From NCBI GenBank assembly GCA_018992685.1, contig JACVGT010000003.1, forward strand, positions 77,050-141,049: a stretch of DNA of 64,000 bases, written 5' to 3'. Positions 55,634 through 64,000 of this stretch are shown one piece after another. The stretch is from Theionarchaea archaeon. GTDB taxonomy: Archaea; Methanobacteriota_B; Thermococci; Methanofastidiosales; SZ-28-30. The notes under the pieces were generated by a model. It was not told where the DNA came from, made no database searches, and saw only the letters and a list, made by a program, of their open reading frames with translations. A program made the translations under genes and the position numbers. How positions within the stretch are numbered: position 1 is the stretch's first letter; each line of letters starts with the position of its first letter.

Positions 55634-56902
55634 TCAGACCTCCTCTTCTCCGGAATGGCGAGGGACACGTTTAGCCTTCACCTTCATGATACGTACTTTA
55701 TCAGTCTGGAATACAGCAAAATCCACTCCGTTATAGGTGATTTTTTCGCCTTCTTCTGGGATATGGCCAAACTGATCCAGCATGAACCCCCCGATTGTTT
55801 CAAACCCATTTTCAGGGATGTTCACATTGAGCAGTTCATTGACCTCATCAATAGGAACCATGCCATTGATGAGAACAGTGTGATCATCCAGCACTCGTAT
55901 GGGAATTCGAGTCACATCGTATTCATCAAAGATTTCCCCCACGATTTCTTCCAACAGATCTTCAATAGTCACGATGCCAGCAGTTCCGCCATACTCATCC
56001 ACTACGATTGCCAGGTGCACCTTGCTTTTCTGCATTTTCTCTAGCAGCTCATCAACTTTCTTGGTTTCAGGAATGAAATACGGGTCCCGCAAAAGATCTC
56101 TCAAAACAGTTTTTCCCTTTGTGCGCAGCAGGTCCTTGGCATACAGAATACCGACGATGTGGTCCACATTGTCTTCATACACGGGAATTCGAGAAAATCC
56201 ACTTTTGACAATGAGGTTCTTTGCGTCTTCCAGCGAGGTTTCCACATCCAGACATACCATGTCTGTACGGGGGGTCATCACTTCCCTGGCTACAGTGTCT
56301 GAGAATTCAAAGACATTATAGATACGCTCCCGTTCCTCCTCTTCTAGACTGCCTTCTTCTTCTGCAATGGTGAGAAACGTTTTAAATTCTTCTTCAGTCA
56401 AGAAAACGCTCTTATCCAGCTCTCCACCTAGGAGACGGGAGACTCCTCTGGAGATGGCATTCAGGGCTGTGGCCACAGGTGAGAGTACCTTGGTTATAAT
56501 GTACAGCGGTCTTGAAAAAGTCAGAACCAGGTGCTCCGCATTTTTCACGGCAAAGCCTTTGGGAGTGATCTCTCCCACCACCAGAATGAGAAATGTCATG
56601 ATGCCAATGGCAGCACCCACGCCCTGATTCCCAAAAACGGTGATTGCCATTGATGTGGCAACAGATGAGGCCGCAACATTCACAATGTTGTTTCCAATGA
56701 CAACCGCAGCTACCACCTTGTCTGGCTCTTCCATCATGCGACGGATTGTCTCTGCTTTGGAATTCCCTTCCTCAGCCAGGTGTCGTATTCGGATTTTTCG
56801 AGAGGAAAGAAAAGCAGTTTCGGAACTGGAGAAAAAAGCAGAGAGTAAGAGGAGAACAGCAAGACTCATCAATTCGAGCCACAAATATGATATTTCGAAC
56901 AT
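55634..56902 (-). CDS. CorC/HlyC-type membrane protein (DUF21-CBS)
   Basis: A 422-residue CNNM/CorC-family protein. DUF21 membrane domain with three to four helices (residues 5-145, with [17 protein letters not shown] and [16 protein letters not shown]), then a CBS pair ([53 protein letters not shown]) and a C-terminal CorC_HlyC domain. Members export or regulate Mg2+/divalent cations. TATA box on the minus strand at 56945-56956. It is a single-gene transcript. Confidence 0.92.
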   Translation of the reverse strand: MFEISYLWLELMSLAVLLLLSAFFSSSETAFLSSRKIRIRHLAEEGNSKAETIRRMMEEPDKVVAAVVIGNNIVNVAASSVATSMAITVFGNQGVGAAIGIMTFLILVVGEITPKGFAVKNAEHLVLTFSRPLYIITKVLSPVATALNAISRGVSRLLGGELDKSVFLTEEEFKTFLTIAEEEGSLEEEERERIYNVFEFSDTVAREVMTPRTDMVCLDVETSLEDAKNLIVKSGFSRIPVYEDNVDHIVGILYAKDLLRTKGKTVLRDLLRDPYFIPETKKVDELLEKMQKSKVHLAIVVDEYGGTAGIVTIEDLLEEIVGEIFDEYDVTRIPIRVLDDHTVLINGMVPIDEVNELLNVNIPENGFETIGGFMLDQFGHIPEEGEKITYNGVDFAVFQTDKVRIMKVKAKRVPRHSGEEEV

Positions 56903-56966
56903 GGTATATCCTGTCCTTTTGTTCTGCCCTTTATTCTACATGAAGGCTTAAAAACCTTTTCCCAAG

Positions 56967-57842
56967 TTACGTAAAGATGTCGCATCCTTCTTCTGTTACG
57001 ATTACTGAGTGTTCTGCCTGGGTGACAGGGGCTCCCGTTTTTTCCTTGAGTACATGATAGGGGAATAGGATCCCATTCCTGATGAGCAACCTCAGCAAGA
57101 ATTCTCCTTTCTTGTCCTTTACAACCCACCGTTCTGCAAAGGGAAGTTGAGGATAGGTATTTTGGATGTGGTGCATCAGTTTTCTGGCAGGCTCCAGTCG
57201 CAATGGACGAGGAGCAACAAAACTGAAAATATAGACCTTGTCGTCGTCCACCACCCTGCCTGCACCCGTGGTGGCAAAGGGTTCCACCGCGACCACATCT
57301 CCTTCCCGCAACTTGACTGTGGATCCATCGTCAAAGTTGGGAATGGAAGGTGACGCATGGATGGAGTACTGTGACAGACCATGCCCGGTGAGGTTTTCGA
57401 TGGGACGGAACCCATGAGCAGTAATTGCCTTCTCAATGACTTTTCCGACTTCACCGGTTGTGATGCCTGCCCGGATGACAGAAAGGGCAGCATCCAATCC
57501 CTCCTGGCTTGCTTGTATGAGCTCGTCTTCAGGTTCTCCCACTTTCACTGTGTAGGCAGTATCTGCTATGTACCCCTCGACATGGCAGCCAATATCAAGA
57601 GTGAGGTAATCACCTTTTTCCAGTACGGTTTCATCCTGGGAGGGAGGAGTATAGTGAGCTGCAACTTCATTGAGAGAAATATTCACTGGAAAAGCAGTCT
57701 CTGCTCCGTACTCTGTGATCTTCCCTTCAATGAAGGTGGCAACATCCAGAAGCTTCACGCCTTCCTTAATCTTCGCCCTGGATTCCTCTACAACTTTCTT
57801 AACAACCTCGCCTGCTTGACGATGCTTTTCCAAATAGTCCAT
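56967..57842 (-). CDS. map: Methionine aminopeptidase, type II
   Basis: A 291-residue enzyme that removes the initiator methionine. Metal ligands: YLTLDIGCHVEGYIADTAYT (two Asp), LTGHGLSQYSIH (His), VVAVEPFATTGAG (Glu) and TQAEHSVIVTEEG (Glu). The insertion typical of type II enzymes lies between these. Minus-strand TATA box at 57874-57884 with a leader of about 11 nt and GGTG near the start. It lies just upstream of the CorC gene but has a separate promoter. Confidence 0.96.
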   Translation of the reverse strand: MDYLEKHRQAGEVVKKVVEESRAKIKEGVKLLDVATFIEGKITEYGAETAFPVNISLNEVAAHYTPPSQDETVLEKGDYLTLDIGCHVEGYIADTAYTVKVGEPEDELIQASQEGLDAALSVIRAGITTGEVGKVIEKAITAHGFRPIENLTGHGLSQYSIHASPSIPNFDDGSTVKLREGDVVAVEPFATTGAGRVVDDDKVYIFSFVAPRPLRLEPARKLMHHIQNTYPQLPFAERWVVKDKKGEFLLRLLIRNGILFPYHVLKEKTGAPVTQAEHSVIVTEEGCDIFT

Positions 57843-58157
57843 AAATACACCAGTATGTCCATTTTTAGTCTGTGTTATAAACTTTTGCCCGAATGATGTG
57901 GTGACAACCGATTGACTGTGAAGAGATGTGTCTCACGTTCTCCAGCCATTCTACCCGGGCCATCAACGGTTCCCTGTAGCAATGCGTTCACAGCCTATGA
58001 TCCACACCGTGTGAATATCACAGATCACACAATCTGGAGACGCTCTTCTGTTCTGACCAGAATGTGGAAAACCCGTTACAATGTTGTAAATCTCAGCCAC
58101 CATACCCATGCGAGTAGAACATTTTTAAGGAGTTGACCAAAGTAAAGTTGTGATACA
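57843..58157. other. 315-bp intergenic region
   Basis: Holds the minus-strand TATA box of map (57874-57884) and the plus-strand TATA box of the fumarase genes (ATTTTTAAGG, 58121-58130). No convincing gene or RNA between them. Confidence 0.5.
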
Positions 58158-59024
58158 ATGATTAGTGAGGAAACAATTCAAACCACGGTGGTGGAGTTGC
58201 TGAGAAGAGCAGTGACCAAGCTCCCTCCTGATATTGAAGCTGCTCTCAACACAGCGTACAAAAAAGAAACCTCTGAAGCAGCAAAGATGCAATTCAAGGC
58301 AATCCTGGACAATATCAAGCTGGCAGGAGAGACAACCACCCCCATGTGTCAGGACACGGGTATACATATCTTTTATGTCAACAAAGGGAACCCTGCTACT
58401 GGTAATATTGAGAAAGCCATCAGGGCAGGAGTAAAAGAGGCAACGGAGAAAATTCCTCTGCGTCCCAATGCAGTTCATCCTCTGACCAGAAAGAATCCTG
58501 GGACTAACCTGGGAGAGAAAATGCCATACATCAACTACACTGTCTCAGATAATGACTTCCTGGAGATCCATGTGATGCCCAAAGGGGCAGGAAGTGAAAA
58601 TATGTCCAAGATGGCAATGCTTAACCCCTCACAGGGAATCAAGGGAATCAAGCAGTTTGCCCTGGACACCCTGCTCAATGCAGGATCAAAACCGTGTCCC
58701 CCTGTGGTACTCGGTATGGGTATTGGGGGCAGTGCAGACATTTCGTTGAAACTGGCCAAGCAGGCACTGCTGCGTCCTGTGACCAGTCATCATTCAGAGC
58801 CAGATATTTCAGCCTTAGAAGACGAATTGCTGGAAGCCTTGAATGAAACAGGCATCGGCCCCATGGGGTTAGGAGGTAATACAACCGTCCTGGGACTGAA
58901 CATTGAGTACGCCTCCTGTCATACTGCTTCTCACCCTGTGGCCATAAATGTACAGTGCTGGGCCGCTCGGAGGGCTTCAGCCAGAATCTATGAAGATAAA
59001 GTTGACTACGGGTGGTTCACATGA
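58158..59024 (+). CDS. fumA: Class I fumarate hydratase, alpha subunit
   Basis: A 288-residue N-terminal subunit of the two-subunit Fe-S fumarase that interconverts fumarate and malate. Iron-sulfur cysteines are in PMCQDTGIHIF, CPPVVLGMGIGGSAD and NIEYASCHTASHPV. It begins MISEETIQTTVVELLRRA. The TATA box (58121-58130) predicts start near 58152. The beta subunit overlaps the stop by ATGA, so the pair is translated together. Confidence 0.95.
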   Translation: MISEETIQTTVVELLRRAVTKLPPDIEAALNTAYKKETSEAAKMQFKAILDNIKLAGETTTPMCQDTGIHIFYVNKGNPATGNIEKAIRAGVKEATEKIPLRPNAVHPLTRKNPGTNLGEKMPYINYTVSDNDFLEIHVMPKGAGSENMSKMAMLNPSQGIKGIKQFALDTLLNAGSKPCPPVVLGMGIGGSADISLKLAKQALLRPVTSHHSEPDISALEDELLEALNETGIGPMGLGGNTTVLGLNIEYASCHTASHPVAINVQCWAARRASARIYEDKVDYGWFT

Positions 59025-59617
59025 AGACATTGTCTATACCATTGTCTGAGAAAGATGTGCGGGAATTAAAGCTTGGAGAGACAATCTACCTCAATGGAGA
59101 ATTCTATACAGCACGCGACGAGGCACACATGACGGCTCTTGAACATGTGAAAGAGGGAAAGCCTCTTCCAGTTGACTTTAAAGATAAAGCGGTCTTTCAC
59201 TGCGGGCCCATCATGCGGAAGCTCAACGGGACATGGGAGCTCGTGGCTGCAGGTCCCACTACCAGTACCCGAATGAACTCACTGGAACCTGAATTCATAA
59301 GAACGTTTGGACCGAGAGCCATTATTGGTAAAGGTGGCATGGGGAAGGAGACCTCAGAAGCCATGAAAGAGTACGGATGTGTCTACCTGGCCATTACTGG
59401 AGGAGCGGCAGTTCTTGCAGCCAGAGGAATAAAGAAGGTCAAAGGTGTGGAATGGCTGGAACTCGGAATGCCGGAAGCAGTCTGGATTCTGGAAGGAGAG
59501 AACTTTGGACCTTTGATTGTGGCAATGGATGCAAACGGAAATAGTCTCTTTGAGAACGTAGAAGCACAGGTCAGGGAAAATGCTCAGAAGATTAGAAAGA
59601 ACCTGGGATTAGTATAA
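59021..59617 (+). CDS. fumB: Class I fumarate hydratase, beta subunit
   Basis: A 198-residue C-terminal subunit. Motifs: LKLGETIYLNGEFYTARDEA, HCGPIMRKLNGTWELVAAGP, TSTRMNSLEPEFIRTFGPRA, IIGKGGMG and YLAITGGAAVLAARGIKKVK. The ATG at 59021 overlaps the alpha-subunit stop and is preferred to the upstream in-frame GTG at 59012. Completes the active enzyme with the alpha subunit. Confidence 0.95.
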   Translation: MKTLSIPLSEKDVRELKLGETIYLNGEFYTARDEAHMTALEHVKEGKPLPVDFKDKAVFHCGPIMRKLNGTWELVAAGPTTSTRMNSLEPEFIRTFGPRAIIGKGGMGKETSEAMKEYGCVYLAITGGAAVLAARGIKKVKGVEWLELGMPEAVWILEGENFGPLIVAMDANGNSLFENVEAQVRENAQKIRKNLGLV

Positions 59618-59625
59618 CTATCCAT

Positions 59626-59653
59626 TCCTTTTCCCTTTTCATGCCTTTTTCTT
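59626..59653 (+). terminator. T-rich terminator after the fumarase genes
   Basis: Several TTTT runs in a pyrimidine-rich stretch 9 bp after the stop. No stem-loop seen. Confidence 0.5.
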
Positions 59654-59715
59654 TGGAATGAAATCATACTTCACTTAGTGGGAAGCACAACACAACAATC
59701 CTGGACGCATCACGC

Positions 59716-60027
59716 CTATCTGTACACGCTGAACCTGGAAAGCAGTCTGGTCAATCGCAGTGCCACGTCATGTTCCAATACACCTTCTCTCTGTTTTTCC
59801 CAGATGAAGTCTTTCGCCTCTCGAACACCGATTTTTGAAGCTTTTGCATAAATTGCACCTTTTACTGCAGATACATTCTGGTCATCGACATCATCAAGAA
59901 TTTGTGAGAGATTCCATTTGAAATCATCGATTCTTCTCATGTTCAACTTTCGTACCCTCTTGGACCTCCTGGGCACTCTGCTGGGTGAATATCTGGATTT
60001 TGTTCCGCTTGGTCTTGGCCTAGCCAT
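59716..60027 (-). CDS. Small basic protein with helical C-terminal domain
   Basis: A 103-residue protein not recognised as a known family. The first 31 residues are very basic (Arg/Lys/Pro/Ser-rich, KSRYSPSRVPRRSKRVRKLN), suggesting nucleic-acid binding, followed by a helical region (EAKDFIWEKQREGVLEHDVA; LRLTRLLSRFS). The TATA box GGCTTTAAAAGG (60047-60058) is centred 25.5 bp before the ATG, so it is leaderless. It is a real gene by promoter evidence, but function is unknown. Confidence 0.6.
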   Translation of the reverse strand: MARPRPSGTKSRYSPSRVPRRSKRVRKLNMRRIDDFKWNLSQILDDVDDQNVSAVKGAIYAKASKIGVREAKDFIWEKQREGVLEHDVALRLTRLLSRFSVYR

Positions 60028-60236
60028 TGGTTCCTTTTCGAGACGGGGCTTTAAAAGGTTTTGGGCAGGTTCTTCTTTGTATACCGCTTATGTTGAAGTT
60101 CTTCTCCCCGATGGGCACACAGAGAGGAATGAATGGGAATTCGGCGTTGACGGCCACGTCTTCAGTACCCAATCGTGAAGACAACGTCGGATCAGGCATT
60201 GAGAAGCCAGTGTGTTCTTTTCAGGAAGGAGTAGAG

Positions 60237-60344
60237 TTAACGTTGCCTCACAGATGTCTTTCGAGTACCGCGGCCGGCCATCACCATCAAAAGATTCACA
60301 ACCCCAATGAGAATGAACCCTCCAAGAAGACTGAGAACGAGCAA
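60237..60344 (-). CDS. Possible 35-residue single-helix membrane microprotein
   Basis: From a TTG start the frame reads LVLSLLGGFILIGVVNLLMV followed by a basic tail, like a small membrane protein with one helix. The GGAGG near the start is poorly spaced and no ATG/GTG is in frame. An AT-rich element (CCCTAAAATAAAG on the minus strand, around 60395-60407) could be a promoter. It may be chance; included because of its clear hydrophobic segment. Confidence 0.25.
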   Translation of the reverse strand: MLVLSLLGGFILIGVVNLLMVMAGRGTRKTSVRQR

Positions 60345-60445
60345 TTCCGAAGATCGGGCTCACTCCTCCCTGTCCTCATGCAGTTCTTCTGAACTTTATT
60401 TTAGGGTAGGGTTTTCATGAACTCTGGTCGATTCTTCTGCAAACT

Positions 60446-60455
60446 GTTATATAGC
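60446..60455 (+). promoter_or_regulatory. nadM: TATA box of nadM
   Basis: GTTATATAGC, centred 24.5 bp before the ATG, without a ribosome-binding site (leaderless). Confidence 0.6.
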
Positions 60456-60474
60456 GTGACGTTCTGTTTCTTCT

Positions 60475-60990
60475 ATGCGTGCACTGTATGTCGGTCGATT
60501 CCAGCCCTTTCATAATGGACACCTGGAAATCCTGAAGCGAATACTCAGAGAGCACCATGAGTTGATTATTATTGTGGGTTCGGCCCAGAATTCCCATACT
60601 CTGGAGAATCCCTTTACAGCAGGAGAGCGCATCCAGATGATTACGGAAACACTCGATGAAGAGAGGATCACCCAGAGAATATATATCATTCCCGTGGACG
60701 ACATTCATCGGCACGCAGTGTGGGTGAAGCAGGTAGAATCTCTAACTCCCGCCTTTGACTGTGTAATCTCCAATGAACCCATAACTACCCGGCTTTTCAG
60801 GGAAGCAGGGTACACGGTGAGGAACACAGAGCTCTTGCACAGAGATGAGTGGTCGGGAACAGAAATCAGGAAGATGATTCTCAATAATGAGCAATGGGAA
60901 TCATGTGTTCCTCCTGCTGTGGTCAGGGTCATCAAGGAGATTGCTGGAGTCACCAGAATACAAGAGCTGGCACACAGTGATACCCTTTGA
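60475..60990 (+). CDS. nadM: Nicotinamide-nucleotide adenylyltransferase, archaeal type
   Basis: A 171-residue enzyme that joins NMN and ATP to make NAD+. Nucleotidyltransferase motif GRFQPFHNGHLEILKRI with the HNGH signature at the N terminus and the downstream TEIRKMI (ISSTxxR-like) are both present. It matches the short archaeal NadM type. Single-gene, leaderless transcript. Confidence 0.95.
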   Translation: MRALYVGRFQPFHNGHLEILKRILREHHELIIIVGSAQNSHTLENPFTAGERIQMITETLDEERITQRIYIIPVDDIHRHAVWVKQVESLTPAFDCVISNEPITTRLFREAGYTVRNTELLHRDEWSGTEIRKMILNNEQWESCVPPAVVRVIKEIAGVTRIQELAHSDTL

Positions 60991-61097
60991 TGTGGCGGGA
61001 TTTTTCCTCTTCATGTGGCTGATTCAGATCCTTCTAAACTGCAAATGATTCGTAAAGAAAGATCAGTGGCCGAAGCAGAAGAGGTGCACGCCAGGGA

Positions 61098-61123
61098 TCA
61101 GGTGGTTGCACCTGCACACCTGA
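61098..61123. repeat. Inverted repeat TCAGGTG-N12-CACCTGA
   Basis: Perfect 7-bp arms around a 12-nt loop, about 108 bp after the nadM stop. Possible 3'-end structure or small-RNA element. Confidence 0.35.
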
Positions 61124-61486
61124 TGTTGCTGCTCCTCTAGTTTCACCGAAAAAACGTGGAAAGTACGGTTTCTCAGTATTTGAGGTTATCTGACAGAATC
61201 AACATATTTATCCTTCTTCAATTAGACATAGCCTCGTCCTTAAGCTCACGATCACGATACGGAGGACAGTGAATTTTTTCGATGGCTTCCAGATTGCTTC
61301 TCTGGGTTGGATGTGAAATTACGGGGTGAAGAGTATCATTAACACGATAAAGAGGCCTTGATCTTCTCTGTCAATGCGTGCACAGCAGTATCTTCATAGG
61401 GCAACCCATGGAAAGTCTTTTAAGTGTGCAATGCAACACTATACTGAGAACATCAAGAGTGTTTCCAGCAATTTTTTCACCGAAAA

Positions 61487-61497
61487 GTTTATAAAGG
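61487..61497 (+). promoter_or_regulatory. TATA box of the FN3-repeat gene
   Basis: GTTTATAAAGG after CACCGAAAA (BRE-like). It predicts start near 61517 and a leader of about 27 nt with GAGGTGAA (61532-61539) as ribosome-binding site. The inverted repeat TTACTA/TAGTAA (61503-61520) overlaps the expected start site. Confidence 0.65.
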
Positions 61498-61543
61498 GCA
61501 ACTTACTATCTAAGTAGTAACTTAACCCCATGAGGTGAATATT

Positions 61544-64000
61544 ATGACCATGAGCTTGAAAGGAAAGGTAGTTACAGGTCTGTTAGCGTTCCTTCTTATT
61601 ATTAGTGTAGTTGATATTGGCGCATATGTGGCTGCACCTACCATAAAGTCCCCTAGCATTGGTTCCACCGGAGTAAGCTGCACGCCCCTTCTGAAGTGGG
61701 ATGCAGTCGTAGGAGCTTCTAGTTATGAACTGCAACTCTCGAAATACACTACTTTCACCAGCAACCTTGTTGATAAGTCACTCAGTACCAACTCCTATCA
61801 GGTTGTTACTACTCTTGAAGCATCCACCAAGTACTACTGGAGAGTGAGAACTGTGAGTTATGACGATGTGAGTGTATGGGCTACTGCCTATTTCACCACA
61901 GGTACATGCGGTGGAGATGGAAGCACAACAACGCTTTCTGCTCCCACGCTGGTGTCTCCAGCGAATAATACGTCCTGGACCCAGAATCTATATCCTACTT
62001 TCCAGTGGCAGGCCGTTACCGGTGCCACTAGCTATACGATTCAGATTTCCCGCAGCACGGACTTTTCAAGTACTTACAAGGAAAAAGAAGCCACAGTGTA
62101 CAACACGTATTATATTATTGATACTGCCTTGACCAACTGTTCCAGCTACTATTGGAGGGTACGGGCTCTGAACAGTGATGGTGCAGGAAGCTGGTCAAGT
62201 ACTTGGAAGTTCACTATCCTGTTTCCGCCGAGCCAGCCCATACTGACCTCCCCCACCAACGGAGCAGTCGTTACTATTCGGAGGCCAGCCTTCACGTGGG
62301 AGAGTTCTACAGGTGCAACGGCCTATACGATAGAAATTGACGGTTCCACGTATTCTGTATCCACCACAACCTTCACCCCCTATTCCAACCTCAGTACAGG
62401 AGCCCACACGTGGCGGGTGAGAGCAACCAGCTGTGGTGGCGGTCAGAATAGCGACTGGTCTCAGTCGAGAACCTTTACTATAAACCTAGACGATGTGGTC
62501 CTGAAGAAACCCGCCAACAACAGTACCGTTACCACTGCCACTCCAACATTCGAATGGGGGACGGTGGAAGGAGCCACCAAGTACAAGTTGGAAGTGAGAA
62601 AAGATACAGTTGATGGCACAAAGGTGTTTGAAGTTGAAGTGACCGGAACCTCTTTTACTCCCACAGCAATCCTCAATCCCGGTGTCTACGTGTGGCGGGT
62701 CATGTCTTTCATGAATGACGCCTGGACTGGTTCCTGGTCCAGCCAACCCTTCACGTTCACTGTTGAGACAGCGGGGGCTCTAACAGCACCACAGCTTCAA
62801 TCCCCCACAAATGGATCGACAGTTGACTTCCCCTTGACCATCCGCTGGTCTTCAGTGACCAGTGCATACAGCTATACCCTTGAGTATTCCCGCAGTGATG
62901 ATTTCAGCGACTCCACCTCGGTGACGTTGTATGGAACAGAATACACAATAAGCTCCGATCTCGAGGAGGGCCGCTGGTACTGGCACGTGCGGGCCAACAC
63001 CTCTCAGGGAGATTCAGGCCCCTGGTCCACCACGTGGAGCTTCGAAGTGGGGCTTCCTGTTCCCCAATTGGCATCTCCAGAAAACGGTTCCACTCAGGGA
63101 ACCTCCTCAGTTGCTTTTGACTGGAGCGATGTTACGGGCTCTCAGATTGAGGGACAGTTGTACGATCTCAGCTACTATGTGCTGCAGTATTCTACCAGCA
63201 GTTCTTTTGAGAGCCAGAGTACCATCAGTATCAGCAGTGTGAGTGGTTCCCCGTTAAGAGAGTCACGTTACGGGCCCATCAACCTGGGGGATGGTACTTA
63301 CTACTGGAGAGTTAAGGCCGTCTACGTCAAATATCCTGAAGGCACCCTCCGTGAGGGCTCATGGTCCACTGCATATTCCTTCACCATTTCCACGGGGGGA
63401 ACAAGCGTTCCTACACTGGTCTCACCGATTGCTGGCTCCATCATGAAAGGCACCAGGATAACGCTTGCTTGGAGCCCTGTGGAGAGCACAGGTATTACGG
63501 GTTATGTCCTGGTGTACATGAAAGGAACCAGTACGAACCCAGGTAACCCATCTCTCTGGACTGCAGGGTCTTATACTGAGGTCATCATCACGGGACAGGC
63601 AACGTCTTCGTATTCAGTGACTCTGGTTGAGAATACGCAGGACAAGCCTTACTACTGGTGGGCTGTAGCCACTGTCAATAGCAGTGGCCAGAAGGGAGCC
63701 TTTCCATCTCCAATCAACTTTTCAATTGACAATACCCCACCCAGTATTTCTACCGTAGAACTTGTTCAGCCAGTGAACACAACACTGGCTACTCGAATTC
63801 CCACCTTTACGTGGAGAATTCCCCTTGCTAATTATCAGGATGTGGCGAGCTGGACGCTAGAATATGCCAGCGATACTCAGCTCCAGGAGAATAGAAGAAC
63901 GATCTCCGGGCTGACTAACCTTTCCACAATTATTTCAGGAGACAAGGCTTCCATCTCGTATACGTTGCCTTCTTCTCAGGCGTTGACCAACGGGACCTGG
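61544..64000 (+). CDS. Large secreted FN3-like repeat protein, 5' part
   Basis: An open frame of 819 codons from the ATG at 61544 runs to the window edge without a stop. Signal peptide at residues 1-32 (starts MTMSLKGKVVTGLLAFLL). The rest is a chain of about seven to eight domains, each with SPxNGSxx ... F-x-W ... Y-x-L/I-x-x ... G-x-Y-Y-W-x-V-R. The signature appears as YYWRVRT, YYWRVRA, HTWRVRA, YVWRVMS, WYWHVRA and YYWRVKA, spaced about 260-350 bp. These are FN3/Ig-like beta sandwiches typical of surface adhesins or S-layer-associated proteins. Function is inferred from that. Confidence 0.85.
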   Translation, partial: MTMSLKGKVVTGLLAFLLIISVVDIGAYVAAPTIKSPSIGSTGVSCTPLLKWDAVVGASSYELQLSKYTTFTSNLVDKSLSTNSYQVVTTLEASTKYYWRVRTVSYDDVSVWATAYFTTGTCGGDGSTTTLSAPTLVSPANNTSWTQNLYPTFQWQAVTGATSYTIQISRSTDFSSTYKEKEATVYNTYYIIDTALTNCSSYYWRVRALNSDGAGSWSSTWKFTILFPPSQPILTSPTNGAVVTIRRPAFTWESSTGATAYTIEIDGSTYSVSTTTFTPYSNLSTGAHTWRVRATSCGGGQNSDWSQSRTFTINLDDVVLKKPANNSTVTTATPTFEWGTVEGATKYKLEVRKDTVDGTKVFEVEVTGTSFTPTAILNPGVYVWRVMSFMNDAWTGSWSSQPFTFTVETAGALTAPQLQSPTNGSTVDFPLTIRWSSVTSAYSYTLEYSRSDDFSDSTSVTLYGTEYTISSDLEEGRWYWHVRANTSQGDSGPWSTTWSFEVGLPVPQLASPENGSTQGTSSVAFDWSDVTGSQIEGQLYDLSYYVLQYSTSSSFESQSTISISSVSGSPLRESRYGPINLGDGTYYWRVKAVYVKYPEGTLREGSWSTAYSFTISTGGTSVPTLVSPIAGSIMKGTRITLAWSPVESTGITGYVLVYMKGTSTNPGNPSLWTAGSYTEVIITGQATSSYSVTLVENTQDKPYYWWAVATVNSSGQKGAFPSPINFSIDNTPPSISTVELVQPVNTTLATRIPTFTWRIPLANYQDVASWTLEYASDTQLQENRRTISGLTNLSTIISGDKASISYTLPSSQALTNGTW

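Larger units (their letters stand above)
60028..60474. other. 447-bp intergenic region
   Basis: Contains the TATA box of the small basic protein (60047-60058, minus) and that of nadM (60446-60455, plus). Several short ORFs have no family resemblance. One minus-strand frame (60237-60344) encodes a hydrophobic peptide and is listed separately with low confidence. Confidence 0.45.
60991..61543. other. 553-bp intergenic region before the surface protein
   Basis: No convincing gene. It has a stem-loop at 61098-61123 (arms TCAGGTG/CACCTGA, 12-nt loop), AT-rich elements near 61201 and 61416 that could be promoters, and the strong TATA box GTTTATAAAGG (61487-61497) of the surface protein. A 15-codon frame starting GTG at about 61270 after GGAGG is too short to call. 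Confidence 0.5.

Noticed and set aside
55509..55736. 75-codon plus-strand frame in the intergenic region
   Set aside because: Runs into the antisense of the CorC-type gene and lacks a family match; low-complexity content.
60027..60392. Plus-strand frame beginning near the small basic protein
   Set aside because: Begins inside the promoter of the divergent gene and the translation is not protein-like.

Overview
The window is archaeal and gene-dense (about 60 genes, mostly short gaps). The archaeal genes include Alba, ribosomal protein S3Ae, an archaeal-type S15 next to a RecJ-like DHH protein, Cdc48/VCP, type II methionine aminopeptidase, NadM, DUF371, DUF835 and a form III RuBisCO. Genes are preceded by TATA boxes with purine-rich upstream flanks. 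Transcripts appear to end in T-rich tracts. A DNA gyrase B gene and a bacterial-type seryl-tRNA synthetase point to a euryarchaeal lineage. The many secreted or membrane proteins and the absence of methanogenesis genes here would fit an uncultured benthic heterotroph, but the exact clade cannot be fixed from this window.

Layout. 0-3 kb: antiporter (partial)/CBS protein, an AbrB-ACT regulator and a large HTH regulator. 3.4-6.1 kb: Hsp20 and Cdc48. 6.2-9.4 kb: a GH3-family adenylating enzyme behind a long structured leader, followed by a B12-binding radical SAM protein. 9.6-15.3 kb: membrane protein, PHP phosphoesterase, secreted protein, DUF835, GyrB, S3Ae. 15.5-20.5 kb: adenosine deaminase, then an operon rdgB - rps15 - DHH phosphoesterase (with a Pcc1-like tail) - serS - DUF6504. 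20.6-27.8 kb: small membrane proteins, an LPG-synthase-like membrane protein with an overlapping 25-codon upstream ORF, an alpha-toroid protein, AIM24-like protein, RNA m5C methyltransferase, thymidylate kinase, and a secreted gluzincin peptidase with calcium-binding repeats. 28-38.2 kb: an accessory-looking block with an HTH regulator, two FemAB/GNAT-like transferases, a MOP flippase, three PaaK/CapK-like adenylate-forming ligases and another GNAT, but no glycosyltransferase. 38.4-50.7 kb: KaiC-like ATPase fused to a HAD phosphatase, DUF429, TPR/SHOCT membrane protein, clostripain-like protease, DUF371, GNAT, Alba, AIR-synthase-like protein, a solo RAM domain, a second HTH regulator, an AsnB-like protein, a homologue of human CDIN1 (C15orf41), and a dolichol-kinase-like protein. 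50.8-61 kb: secreted protein, RuBisCO, COG2108 radical SAM, zinc-ribbon protein, CorC-type transporter, MetAP, two-subunit fumarase, NadM. 61.5-64 kb: the start of a very large secreted FN3-like repeat protein that runs off the window.

How the genes work together. Most operons are small and joined by ATGA or TAATG overlaps. A strong recurring feature is a TATA box centred about 24-27 bp upstream of the start codon with no Shine-Dalgarno sequence, which predicts leaderless mRNA. This occurs at more than 20 genes and fixes many start codons. In two divergent pairs (44.3 kb and 49.4 kb) a single TATA element sits exactly midway between the two start codons and can serve both genes. By contrast, the GH3 gene and a few others have long leaders with stem-loops, two of which involve the Shine-Dalgarno sequence.

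Most likely to be new: the PaaK/FemAB/flippase block (with GH3 plus B12-radical SAM as a possible related pathway), the KaiC-HAD fusion, the DHH-Pcc1 fusion, the symmetric bidirectional leaderless promoters, and the three-hairpin leader of the GH3 gene.
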